From NCBI RefSeq assembly GCF_011947195.1, contig NZ_JAATVY010000025.1:1-64000 (forward strand): a stretch of DNA of 64,000 nucleotides, given 5' to 3'. Under the pieces are notes generated by a model that searched no databases, was not told the DNA's origin, and saw only the letters and a list, made by a program, of their open reading frames with translations. This document shows positions 24,771 through 33,064 of this stretch, piece after piece. The translations under genes and the position numbers were made by a program. Origin of the DNA: Planosporangium thailandense (GTDB taxonomy: Bacteria > Actinomycetota > Actinomycetes > Mycobacteriales > Micromonosporaceae). Numbering within the stretch: position 1 is the first letter of the stretch; every line of letters starts with the position of its first letter.

Positions 24771-26466
24771 ACGGCAGCCGCAACGGTGTCCGCCCTGAGA
24801 TCGCGCGCAGATCGGCTTCGATGTGGGACGCGGTCCGGCGCAGGGCAGGCAGGAGAGTGGCGCAGGTGTGCTCGACGGTGCCGCGCCCGGTGTGGGTGGA
24901 GAGGTTCACCGCAGCCACCACCCGGCCGCTGACGTCGCGCACCGGTACGGCGATCGAGCGCAGCCCCTCGTCCAGCTCCTCCTCGACCAGCGCGTACCCG
25001 CGCTCGGCCGTCTCCCGCAGGATCCGCGCCAGCGCCTCCGGGTCGGTGACGGTGCGTCGCGTCAACGGCCGCAGGTCGGCGCCGCGCAGCCGGGCCGCGC
25101 GTTCCCGCTCGTCCAGCCCGGCCAGGAGCACCCGCCCCATCGACGTCGCGTAGGCGGGGAAGCGGGTGCCGGTGGTGATGTCGACGCTCATGATCCGGTA
25201 GGTGGGGACCCGGGCCACGTAGCGGATGTCGTCGCCGTCCAGGACGGTCGCCGACGCGGACTCGTGGATCTCCGCTACCAGGAGCTCCAGGTGGGGTTGG
25301 ACGATCTGGGCGAAGCTGAGGCCCGACAGGTGGGCGTAGCCGAGTTCGAGGACCCGGGGCAGCAGCCGGAACAGCCGCCCGTCGGACTCCACGTAGCCGA
25401 GCTGCTGGAGGCTGAGCAGGGATCGCCGCGCGGTGGCGCGCGGAAGTCCGGTGGTGGCTGCCACCTCGGACAGGGTGCGCCCGCCCGCGGCCAGGCCGAG
25501 CGAGGTCAGCGTGGCCAGCCCCCGCGCCAGCGACTGCAGGAAGTCCGCTCCCAGCTCCTGCTTCGCGATCAGTGAGGTATCGGTGGCGGCAGCGGGGTGG
25601 GGCGGGGCGCCCCGGTGTCGGACGGCGTCGGCCAGGGCCCGCTCCATGGCGGCGGCCTCCTCGCGCAGCCTGGGCAGCACGGCGGCGGCGAGTGACGCCA
25701 CGGTGTGCCGGCTGGTGTGGCTGACCACGCTGACCGCGCACACCGTTCGCCCCGATGGGTCCGTCACCGGGACCGCCACGGCGATCAGGCCCGGCTCGAC
25801 GAGCTGGTCGTCGGCGGCCCAGCCGCGCTCGGCGGCTTCGGCGGTGCGTCGGGCGAAGTCCGACTCGACGAGGTACGGGTCGCTGTCGGCCGGGCGGGCG
25901 GGGACCGCGGGGAAGGTGGCGTCGCGGGGGTCGGCGGCCCGGCGCCGCCGCCAGGCCTCCCACTGCTGGCTGGTCCATCCGCGGGCGAACAGCGCACCCG
26001 GCGCGCAACGCTCCGCGGGTAGCAGGTCGCCGATGCGGAAAGCCAGTGACATGGTCCGCCGGCGGGAGATCCTCGTGACGAAACGGACGCCGCCCCCGTC
26101 GGGTACCGCGATCGAGACCGATTCGTCGAACTCGCCGGCGAGCCGCTCGGCACGCGGTCCGAGGGCGTCGGGGATACCGCAGCCGGCCAGGTACGCGTTA
26201 CCCAGTTCCAGCAGTCGGGGCGTGAGCTCCACCTCGCGGCCCGTCGCCCGGAGGTAGCCCAGCCGGACGAGCGTGCCGACGACCCGGTCGACCGTGGCCC
26301 GCGCGAGGCCGGTCAGGTGTACCAGGTCGCTGGGGCGAAGCCGGTGTTCGCCGGGGGCGGACATGGCCCGCAGCACGGCCAGGCCGCGTTCGAGCGGCCC
26401 GACCACCGGCTCGTCGGGGGAGCCGGCCGGAGTCTCGGCCGGGACGCTCGCGTCGATGCCGGTCAT
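24769..26466 (-). CDS. pcaR: Tandem (double) IclR-family regulator, PcaR-like
   Basis: This 565-residue protein is about twice the usual IclR length (about 260). It contains two complete IclR units in one chain: HTH at about 25-85 (LRPSDLVHLTGLARATVDR) with effector domain to about 275, then HTH at about 310-370 (RTLSEVAATTGLPRATARR) with effector domain to the end. The second unit has canonical signatures (YATSMGRVLLAGL, LRSIAVPVRD). The start is the ATG at 26466, with GGGAG about 9 nt upstream. It is divergent from pcaH across a region with a six-copy repeat array, so it is the likely regulator of pcaHGBL-pobA and of itself. A covalent dimer of HTHs would suit the repeated operator. Confidence 0.88.
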   Translation of the reverse strand: MTGIDASVPAETPAGSPDEPVVGPLERGLAVLRAMSAPGEHRLRPSDLVHLTGLARATVDRVVGTLVRLGYLRATGREVELTPRLLELGNAYLAGCGIPDALGPRAERLAGEFDESVSIAVPDGGGVRFVTRISRRRTMSLAFRIGDLLPAERCAPGALFARGWTSQQWEAWRRRRAADPRDATFPAVPARPADSDPYLVESDFARRTAEAAERGWAADDQLVEPGLIAVAVPVTDPSGRTVCAVSVVSHTSRHTVASLAAAVLPRLREEAAAMERALADAVRHRGAPPHPAAATDTSLIAKQELGADFLQSLARGLATLTSLGLAAGGRTLSEVAATTGLPRATARRSLLSLQQLGYVESDGRLFRLLPRVLELGYAHLSGLSFAQIVQPHLELLVAEIHESASATVLDGDDIRYVARVPTYRIMSVDITTGTRFPAYATSMGRVLLAGLDERERAARLRGADLRPLTRRTVTDPEALARILRETAERGYALVEEELDEGLRSIAVPVRDVSGRVVAAVNLSTHTGRGTVEHTCATLLPALRRTASHIEADLRAISGRTPLRLP

Positions 26467-26593
26467 TGGAGTGCTCCCTGGTCTGGCTGCGCACCGTGGA
26501 ACCGCGGGTGACCCCGGGGGAAATTCCGCCGGTGGGATTGTTGACACCCGCCCGGTGGCGGGCGGAAACTCGTGACGCAAATTATGAACTAAA

Positions 26594-26711
26594 GTTCACT
26601 TTGCGAACAAGACTGAAAATCGCGAACAAGACTGAAAATCGCGAACGAGACCTGCAAGCCCGCGAACGAGACCTGCAAGCCCGCGAACAAGACCTGCAAC
26701 CCGCGAACAAG
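26594..26711. repeat. Six-copy operator-like array in the pcaR-pcaH region
   Basis: The 9-mer GCGAAC(A/G)AG begins at 26603, 26622, 26641, 26662, 26683 and 26703, giving spacings of 19, 19, 21, 21 and 20 bp, close to two helical turns. The bases between copies are conserved pairwise (ACTGAAAAT twice, ACCTGCAAG twice). At the left end, GTTCAC-TTT-GCGAAC makes the first copy one half of a near-palindrome. This recalls PcaU/PobR (IclR-family) operators, which combine a palindrome with an extra direct repeat, but with more copies. It lies between the divergent starts of the double IclR gene and pcaH, so it is the likely binding platform for that regulator. Confidence 0.75.
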
Positions 26712-26819
26712 GGCGATGTCGGCCAGGGCCCCCCGGCACCCGAACTGCTGACGGGCACCGTGCGCCGCACCGGCTCCGTACCCCCCACACCGGCCGCCTG
26801 AGCCTGCATGGAGACCCAC

Positions 26820-27614
26820 ATGACCACATCTATCGAGCGGGTGTCCGCGGCGCCGCTCGGCCAGGCCGACATCGACCGCGAGATGGCCGAGCTGCGGCGC
26901 ACCGCCGACGCGGCAGGCAACGGAGCGCCCGCCCCGCTCCACCCGTCCCGTGACTACCCTCCGTACCGCAGCAGCGTGCTGCGCCACCCCAAACAGCCCC
27001 TCGTCGTGGTCCGCGACCCCGAGGCGGTTGAGCTGACCGGGCCGGTCTTCGGCGTCACCGACGTCACCGACCTCGACTCCGACCTCACCCGGCAGCACGT
27101 CGGCGAGCCGCTCGGCGAGCGGATCACCGTGACCGGCCGGGTCCTCGACCGCCAGGGCCGGCCGGTGCGCGGCCAGCTCGTCGAGATCTGGCAGGCGAAC
27201 GCGTCCGGCCGGTACGCCCACCAGCGCGACCAGCACCCGGCACCCCTCGACCCCAACTTCACCGGTGTCGGCCGCTGCCTGACCGACGACGAGGGTCGTT
27301 ACCACTTCACGACGATCAAGCCGGGCCCGTACCCGTGGCGCAACCACCTCAACGCCTGGCGGCCGGCCCACATCCACTTCTCGCTGTTCGGCACGGCGTT
27401 CACCCAGCGGCTCGTCACCCAGATGTACTTCCCCGGCGATCCGCTGTTCTCGTTCGACCCGATCTACCAGTCCATCACCGACGAGCGGGCGCGGGAGCGC
27501 CTCATCGCCACCTACGACCACGACCAGTCCAGCCCCGAGTGGTCGCTGGGCTACCGCTGGGACATCGTCCTCGACGGCCCGGCGGCGACCTGGATCGAGG
27601 AGGGCCGGTCATGA
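26820..27614 (+). CDS. pcaH: Protocatechuate 3,4-dioxygenase beta subunit
   Basis: The 264-residue intradiol dioxygenase subunit that holds the non-heme Fe(III) has the family signature LVEIWQANASGRY, the ligand tyrosines (GRY, and YPWRN), and two His in HIHFSLFG. The ATG at 26820 is preferred to the one four codons earlier because GGAG lies 6 nt upstream of it. It overlaps pcaG by 4 bases. The enzyme opens the ring of protocatechuate to 3-carboxy-cis,cis-muconate. Confidence 0.95.
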   Translation: MTTSIERVSAAPLGQADIDREMAELRRTADAAGNGAPAPLHPSRDYPPYRSSVLRHPKQPLVVVRDPEAVELTGPVFGVTDVTDLDSDLTRQHVGEPLGERITVTGRVLDRQGRPVRGQLVEIWQANASGRYAHQRDQHPAPLDPNFTGVGRCLTDDEGRYHFTTIKPGPYPWRNHLNAWRPAHIHFSLFGTAFTQRLVTQMYFPGDPLFSFDPIYQSITDERARERLIATYDHDQSSPEWSLGYRWDIVLDGPAATWIEEGRS

Positions 27615-28168
27615 CAGCTCCCACCCCGTCCCAGACCGTCGGCCCGTTCTACGGGTACGCGCTTCCGTTCCCCGGGGGCGGCGACGTCGCCCCGGCCGGG
27701 CACCCCGACACCATCACCGTCCACGGGTACGTCTACGACGGCGCCGGGCAGCCGATCCCTGACTCCCTGCTGGAGTTCTGGCAGGCCGGCCCGGACGGTT
27801 CGACGGCCGGCGCGCCCGGCTCGCTGCGCCGGGACCCCGTGACCGGCGCGGTCCTCGGCCGCAACGGCGTCGACTTCACCGGGTTCGGCCGGGTGCCCAC
27901 CGACGCCGACGGGCACTACGCGCTGCGTACGCTGCCGCCCGGCACCCCCGGCTACCTGTCGGTGTGCGTCTTCGCCCGTGGCCTGCTGCACCACCTGTTC
28001 ACCAGGATCTACCTGCCGGAGAGCGCCGAGGACCAGCTACTCGCGTCGCTGGAGCCCCGGCGCCGCGCCACCCTTATCGCGCGGCCCGAGCGCGACCGGG
28101 TGTACCGCTTCGACATCCGCGTGCAGGGCGGACCCGAGGAAGAGACGGTCTTCCTTGACTTCGGCTGA
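27611..28168 (+). CDS. pcaG: Protocatechuate 3,4-dioxygenase alpha subunit
   Basis: The 185-residue protein contains PSQTVGPFYGYALPF near the N-terminus, typical of PcaG, and LLEFWQAGPDG, the alpha-subunit counterpart of the iron-site motif. It forms the heteromeric dioxygenase with PcaH. It is coupled to pcaH by an ATGA overlap and extends 14 bases into pcaB. Confidence 0.95.
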   Translation: MTAPTPSQTVGPFYGYALPFPGGGDVAPAGHPDTITVHGYVYDGAGQPIPDSLLEFWQAGPDGSTAGAPGSLRRDPVTGAVLGRNGVDFTGFGRVPTDADGHYALRTLPPGTPGYLSVCVFARGLLHHLFTRIYLPESAEDQLLASLEPRRRATLIARPERDRVYRFDIRVQGGPEEETVFLDFG

Positions 28169-29531
28169 GCTCTCCGGCGCCGACCTCGGCCTGCTGTCCC
28201 CGGTACGCGCCGGGTCGGCGGCTGAGGTGGCCACCGGCGACGCCGCGTTCCTGCAGGCCATGCTGGACGCCGAGGCGGCGCTCACCCGGGCGCAGGCGGC
28301 GCTCGGGCTCGCCCCGGCGTCGGCGGCCACCGCGGTCGGCGCGGCAGCGGCCGCCGACCGGTACGACCTGCGGGGTATCGCGGCGCGCGCCCGCTCCGGC
28401 GGCAATCCGGTCATCCCGCTCGTCGCCGACCTCACCGCCGCTGTCGCCGAGCGCGACCCGGACGCCGCCGGGTACGTGCACCGCGGCGCGACCAGCCAGG
28501 ACATCCTCGACACCGCGGCGATGCTGGTCGCCCGGCGCACCCTGGCCCCGATGCTGGGCGACCTCGACCGCACGGCAGCCGCGCTCGCCCGGCTCGCCGC
28601 GGAGCACCGGGACACCCCGATGCCCGGCCGTACCCTCACCCAGCACGCGGTGCCCACCACGTTCGGGCTCAAGGCCGCCGGCTGGCGCAGCCTGGTGCTG
28701 GACGCCCGTGACCGGCTGCACGCAGTACGGGAGTCGTTGCCGGCGCAGCTCGGCGGCGCGGCGGGAACGCTCGCCGCGTTCGGCGAGTCCGGCGCTGACG
28801 GCCTGTCGCTCCTTGCGCGGTTCGCCCGCGAGACCGGCCTCGCCGAGCCCGTTCTTCCGTGGCACACCCTGCGCACCCCCGTCGCCGACCTCGCGGCGGC
28901 CCTGGCGTTCACCGCGGGGGCGCTCGGCAAGCTCGCCGCCGACGTGCTGGTGCTGTCGCGTACCGAGATCGGCGAGGTTGCCGAGGGCAGCGGCGGCGGC
29001 TCGTCGGCGATGCCGCACAAGAGCAATCCGGTGCGCGCCACCCTCATCGCCGCCACGGCACGTCAGGTGCCGGCGCTGGCCGCCGTGCTGTTCGGCGCCG
29101 TCGCCGCCGAGGACGAGCGCCCGTCGGGCGCCTGGCACGCCGAGTGGCAGACCCTGCGCGAGGCGCTGCGGCTGACCGGTGGCGCCGCCCGGGACGCCGC
29201 CGAGCTGGCCGAAGGCCTGCGGGTACGCCCGGACCGGATGCGTGCCCACCTCGACCTCACCGGCGGGCTGATCGTGTCGGAGCGGCTGAGCGCGGCGCTT
29301 GTCGCGAAGGTCGGCCGGGCCAACGCCAAGGAGATCGTCGCCCGCGCCTCCCGGCGCGCCGTGGCCGGGGGGATCGGCCTCGATGCGGCCCTGGCCGACG
29401 AGCCCGCGCTCGCCGGCATGCTGGACCCCGACCGGCTGCGCGAACTGACCGATCCCACCGGCTACCTCGGCTCGGCCGTCGCGCTCACCGACCGGGCGCT
29501 GCGGCGCGAGCCCTCTGGAGAGACGACATGA
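28155..29531 (+). CDS. pcaB: 3-carboxy-cis,cis-muconate cycloisomerase
   Basis: The 458-residue member of the fumarase/aspartase superfamily has the HRGATSQDILDTA region and the signature GSSAMPHKSNPVRA. No ATG or GTG is available near the family start. A TTG at 28155 inside the end of pcaG, preceded by GAGGAAGAG, is chosen. The enzyme lactonises carboxymuconate to 4-carboxymuconolactone. The 3' end overlaps pcaL by 4 bases. Confidence 0.9.
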   Translation: MTSAELSGADLGLLSPVRAGSAAEVATGDAAFLQAMLDAEAALTRAQAALGLAPASAATAVGAAAAADRYDLRGIAARARSGGNPVIPLVADLTAAVAERDPDAAGYVHRGATSQDILDTAAMLVARRTLAPMLGDLDRTAAALARLAAEHRDTPMPGRTLTQHAVPTTFGLKAAGWRSLVLDARDRLHAVRESLPAQLGGAAGTLAAFGESGADGLSLLARFARETGLAEPVLPWHTLRTPVADLAAALAFTAGALGKLAADVLVLSRTEIGEVAEGSGGGSSAMPHKSNPVRATLIAATARQVPALAAVLFGAVAAEDERPSGAWHAEWQTLREALRLTGGAARDAAELAEGLRVRPDRMRAHLDLTGGLIVSERLSAALVAKVGRANAKEIVARASRRAVAGGIGLDAALADEPALAGMLDPDRLRELTDPTGYLGSAVALTDRALRREPSGETT

Positions 29532-30715
29532 CCGCCCTTCTGCACCACCGCCTCGACGGCCCGGAAGGCGCGCCGCCGCTGATCCTCGGCCCGTCGCTGG
29601 GGACCTCCCTGGCGGTGTGGGAGCCGTCGCTGCCCGAGCTCGCCCGTACGCACCGGGTGCTGCGCTTCGACCTGCCCGGCCACGGCGGCTCGGCAGCCAC
29701 CGGCACCACGACCGTCGAAGGCCTGGCCCGGCTCGTCCTCGACCTCACCGACCACTATGGATGGCAGCGGTTCGGGTACGCGGGCATCTCGCTGGGCGGC
29801 GCGATCGGCGCGTACCTCGCGCTGCACCACCCCGACCGGGTCGCGAACCTCGCGATGGTCTGTTCGTCCGCCCGATTCGGCGAACCGCAGGGGTGGCACG
29901 ACCGGGCCGCCCTGGTGCGCGCCGAGGGCACGAAGGCCGTGGCCGACGCGACCCCCGGCCGCTGGTTCACCGCCTCCTTCGCCGAGTCCCCACGCGCGAA
30001 AGCGCTCGTCGGCGACCTTCTCGCCGCCGACGCTGCCGGGTACGCCGCCTGCTGCGACGCGCTCGCCGCCTACGACCTGCGCGCTGAGCTGCCCCGGATC
30101 GCCGTGCCCACCCTGGTGGTCGCCGGCCGCGAGGACCCGGCCACCCCACCCGCCCACGCCCGTGAGCTCGCCGACGGCATTCCCGGCGCGAGCCTGCTCG
30201 AGGTGGCCGGCGCCGCGCACCTGGCCGGGGTGGAGAAGCCCGAGGTCGTGACCGCGGCGCTGAGCCAGCACCTCGCCGCCTCGCCCGCGCCCAGCGCGGA
30301 CCGGGCGCGGCACGCCGCCGGCATGGCCGTGCGCCGGGCCGTCCTCGGCGACGCCCACGTGGACCGGGCCACCGCCAACACGACCGCTTTCACCACGGAC
30401 TTCCAGGACTTCATCACCCGGTACGCGTGGGGCGAGATCTGGACCCGCCCCGGCCTGGACCGCCGCACCCGGTCCTGCATCACCATGACCGCGCTGGTCG
30501 CCCACGGCCACCTGGACGAGCTGGCCATGCACGTACGAGCCGCCCTACGCAACGGACTGACGCCGCAGGAGATCGCCGAGGTCCTGCTGCAGGTCGGCGT
30601 GTACTGCGGCGTACCGGCCGCGAACGCCGCCTTCGGCGTCGCCCAGCGCACCCTCCGCGATGAGGGAATCGAGCCGGGCTTCCCTGCCACGAAACACCCC
30701 TCCGGGAGGAACTGA
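29528..30715 (+). CDS. pcaL: Fused 3-oxoadipate enol-lactonase / 4-carboxymuconolactone decarboxylase
   Basis: The 395-residue fusion has an N-terminal alpha/beta hydrolase (PcaD part, about 1-255) with the nucleophile Ser in YAGISLGGAIG, an acid in AGREDPATP and a His in GAAHLAG. After a short linker, the C-terminal PcaC part (about 265-385) carries the carboxymuconolactone decarboxylase core (TRSCITMTALVAHGHLDEL). This fusion (PcaL) is known from Streptomyces and Rhodococcus. It performs the two steps to 3-oxoadipate. It is coupled to pcaB (ATGA) and to pobA (TGATG). Confidence 0.95.
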   Translation: MTALLHHRLDGPEGAPPLILGPSLGTSLAVWEPSLPELARTHRVLRFDLPGHGGSAATGTTTVEGLARLVLDLTDHYGWQRFGYAGISLGGAIGAYLALHHPDRVANLAMVCSSARFGEPQGWHDRAALVRAEGTKAVADATPGRWFTASFAESPRAKALVGDLLAADAAGYAACCDALAAYDLRAELPRIAVPTLVVAGREDPATPPAHARELADGIPGASLLEVAGAAHLAGVEKPEVVTAALSQHLAASPAPSADRARHAAGMAVRRAVLGDAHVDRATANTTAFTTDFQDFITRYAWGEIWTRPGLDRRTRSCITMTALVAHGHLDELAMHVRAALRNGLTPQEIAEVLLQVGVYCGVPAANAAFGVAQRTLRDEGIEPGFPATKHPSGRN

Positions 30716-31893
30716 TGCGTACCACCGTCGGCATCGTCGGCGGCGGCCCGGCAGGGCTGCTGCTCGCCCGACTGCTCCACCAGGCCGGGATCGACTGCGT
30801 GCTCCTGGAGTGCCGCGACCGCGCCTACGTCGAGCAGCGTCAGCGTGCCGGCATCCTCGAGCAGGGCACCATCGACGTGCTGCGGGCCTGCGGCGCGGGC
30901 GACCGCATGGACCGCGAGGGGCTCGTCCACGACGGCATCGAGCTCCACTTCGACGGCCGGCGCCACCGCATCGACTTCCCGGCCCTGACCGGCGGTCGCA
31001 GCGTGATGGTGTACGCCCAGACCGAGGTCGTGAAGGACCTCATCGCCCTGCAGTTGGCCGACGGCGCGCCACTGCTGTTCGAGGCCCAGGTCACCGCCGT
31101 CGAGGGGGCCGACACCGACAGCCCGGTCATCCGCTTCACCCACGAGGGCCGCGAGCAGACCCTGCGGTGCGACTATGTGGTCGGCTGCGACGGCTTCCAC
31201 GGCGTCGCCCGGCACGCCATCCCCGACGGCGCGCGGCGGACCTTCGAGCGGACCTACCCGTACTCGTGGCTGGGCATCCTCGCCGACGTGGCACCGTCCA
31301 ACGACGAGCTGATCTACGCGCACTCCGAACGCGGCTTCGCCCTGCTGAGCATGCGCTCACCCGTCGTGAGCCGGCTGTACCTGCAGGTCCCCAACGACAC
31401 CGACCCGCACGCCTGGTCCGACGAGCGGATCTGGGACGAGCTCGACGCCCGGTTCGCCCTCCGCGACGGCGGCTGGAAGCTGCAGCGCGGCCCGATCACC
31501 AGCAAGTCCGTCACCCCGATGCGCAGCTTCGTCGCCGAACCGATGCGGTACGGGCGGGTCTTCCTCGCCGGCGACGCCGCCCACATCGTGCCGCCCACCG
31601 GCGCCAAGGGGCTCAACCTGGCCGTCGCCGACGTCGTCGTGCTCGCCCGGGCCTTCGCCCACCTGCACACCGCCGGCTCCACCTCGCTGCTCGACGCCTA
31701 CTCCGACACCTGCCTGCGGCGGGTGTGGCGGGCCGAGCACTTCTCGTACTTCATGACCACCACGCTGCACCCCGACCCGGCACAGTCCCCGTTCGACACC
31801 CGTCTGCAGATCGCGCAGCTGGATCGCATCGCCACGTCCACCGCCGCCGCGACCGAGCTGGCGGAGAACTACACCGGTCTGCCGATCGGCTGA
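30715..31893 (+). CDS. pobA: 4-hydroxybenzoate 3-monooxygenase
   Basis: The 392-residue flavoprotein aromatic hydroxylase has GIVGGGPAGLLLARL (FAD), a DG motif region (VVGCDGFHG), and FLAGDAAHIVPPTGAKGLN near the flavin. The length matches PobA (about 390-395). It hydroxylates 4-hydroxybenzoate to protocatechuate with NAD(P)H. It is coded as the last gene of the pcaHGBL operon with a 1-base stop-start overlap, linking the cre-like module (which ends at 4-hydroxybenzoate) to ring cleavage. Confidence 0.95.
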   Translation: MRTTVGIVGGGPAGLLLARLLHQAGIDCVLLECRDRAYVEQRQRAGILEQGTIDVLRACGAGDRMDREGLVHDGIELHFDGRRHRIDFPALTGGRSVMVYAQTEVVKDLIALQLADGAPLLFEAQVTAVEGADTDSPVIRFTHEGREQTLRCDYVVGCDGFHGVARHAIPDGARRTFERTYPYSWLGILADVAPSNDELIYAHSERGFALLSMRSPVVSRLYLQVPNDTDPHAWSDERIWDELDARFALRDGGWKLQRGPITSKSVTPMRSFVAEPMRYGRVFLAGDAAHIVPPTGAKGLNLAVADVVVLARAFAHLHTAGSTSLLDAYSDTCLRRVWRAEHFSYFMTTTLHPDPAQSPFDTRLQIAQLDRIATSTAAATELAENYTGLPIG

Positions 31894-31911
31894 GGGCCCG
31901 CCGGGTGGCGG

Positions 31912-32217
31912 TCAGCGCGGAGCGCGGCGGTCTGCGGCGGCGTACGAAACCGCGGCGGTGAGCGCCGAGACGGCCAGCACGGAGGGCCAGGCGCCGATGC
32001 GCTTCGCCAGCGGGTGCGACAGGCCGAAGGCCCCGACGTAGGTCGCGACCAGCGCTGCGGTCACGGCCGGGCTCGTCCGCCGGGCCCACTCCCGTCCCGC
32101 CAGCACACCGCCCGCCGCAAGGACCGCGCCGCCGAGGGACCGGTTACCGGTCCGGCGGGCGAGCTGCCAGCCGCCGATGAGGGAGCCTGCGGTGACCGCC
32201 GAGGTGGGGAGGCGCAT
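31912..32217 (-). CDS. Small hypothetical membrane protein
   Basis: About 101 residues from the ATG at 32217 (MRLPTSAVTAGSLIGGW), which is preferred to an upstream start by the family-like N-terminus. There are three hydrophobic stretches (about 10-20, 33-43 and 55-95) with short basic loops and no catalytic motif. It is convergent with pobA, and no function is assigned. It follows the GntR gene on the same strand at 58 bases and may share its transcript. Confidence 0.55.
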   Translation of the reverse strand: MRLPTSAVTAGSLIGGWQLARRTGNRSLGGAVLAAGGVLAGREWARRTSPAVTAALVATYVGAFGLSHPLAKRIGAWPSVLAVSALTAAVSYAAADRRAPR

Positions 32218-32275
32218 GACACGACCGTACACCGCTGGTGGATCGCCCGCGCCCGAAGCCGGTGCTGATCCGAGC

Positions 32276-33022
32276 TCACCGACTGACGGTCCGCGCTGAC
32301 CGGGTTCGACCGCTCTTCGGCGCTGGGGTGTCCGCCAGGGCGGCCAGTACCTCGTCGTGTGCCTGGTCTATGTGGGCTGCCATCGCCGCGGCTGCCTCGT
32401 CCGGGTCATGCCGGGAGATGGCGTTGATGATGGTGGAGTGTCCGCGGATGGAGGATTCGTGGAACACGCGGAACTCGCGTAGGTCCAACCACGAGAAGGC
32501 GGCGGCGCGCGCGTCTTCGACCGACTGGCGAAGCATCATGTTGCCGCTCATCGCGGCCACCGTGAGGTGGAACTCCGAGTCGGCCCGCCGGAAACTGTCC
32601 ACATCGGAGCTTGCTGCCAGCGACTCCTGGCACGACAGAAGCTGCGCGATCTGATCCTCGGAGCCGCGCTGCGCCGCGAGTCTGGCGGCCATGGTCTCCA
32701 CCGCCATGCGGTACTCGAACACCTCGCCGACCTCGGCCTTGTACTCCTCGCCGAGCTTGTCCAGGCTCGTGGCTCCCGCGGCGACCACGGAACCGCTGCT
32801 GCCACGCCTGGTGACCAGCAGCCCTTCTCCCTGTAGGACCCTGAGCGCTTCCCGGACGGTCACCCGGGACACCTCGAGCCGGTCGGCCAGCGTGCGCTCG
32901 GAGGGTAGCCGCTCTCCGGGCAGGACAACGCCCAGGGCAATGGCTCGGCGTAGCCGGTCGACGACGGCCGCGTAGGCGGGCGGCGTATGGAGCGGCGCAA
33001 GGAGGATGTCTTCGCTCGTCAT
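32276..33022 (-). CDS. GntR-family (FadR subfamily) regulator
   Basis: The 248-residue protein has an N-terminal winged helix (about 15-80, LPSERTLADRLEVSRVTVRE) and an all-helical FCD effector domain (about 95-235) with the usual metal/ligand histidines. The ATG at 33022 is chosen over an upstream GTG. It is divergent from the gamma-glutamyl hydrolase gene across only 42 bases, so it very likely represses the adjoining amine catabolism operon (33065-38161), with a substrate-derived carboxylate as inducer. Confidence 0.88.
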   Translation of the reverse strand: MTSEDILLAPLHTPPAYAAVVDRLRRAIALGVVLPGERLPSERTLADRLEVSRVTVREALRVLQGEGLLVTRRGSSGSVVAAGATSLDKLGEEYKAEVGEVFEYRMAVETMAARLAAQRGSEDQIAQLLSCQESLAASSDVDSFRRADSEFHLTVAAMSGNMMLRQSVEDARAAAFSWLDLREFRVFHESSIRGHSTIINAISRHDPDEAAAAMAAHIDQAHDEVLAALADTPAPKSGRTRSARTVSR

Positions 33023-33064
33023 GGCTCTTGCATCGTACCGCACATGGTCCTACTGTCTGCTGGT

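Noticed and set aside
26594-26711. CRISPR array
   Set aside because: The repeat unit is only about 20 bp including its spacer, the intervening bases are themselves repeated, and there are no cas genes.
26466-26801. A plus-strand open frame that reads the operator array as RERDLQARERDLQ repeats
   Set aside because: The periodic peptide results from repeats spaced 19-21 bp, which are not all multiples of three. There is no ribosome binding site, and the position between divergent regulator and target genes fits an operator array better.
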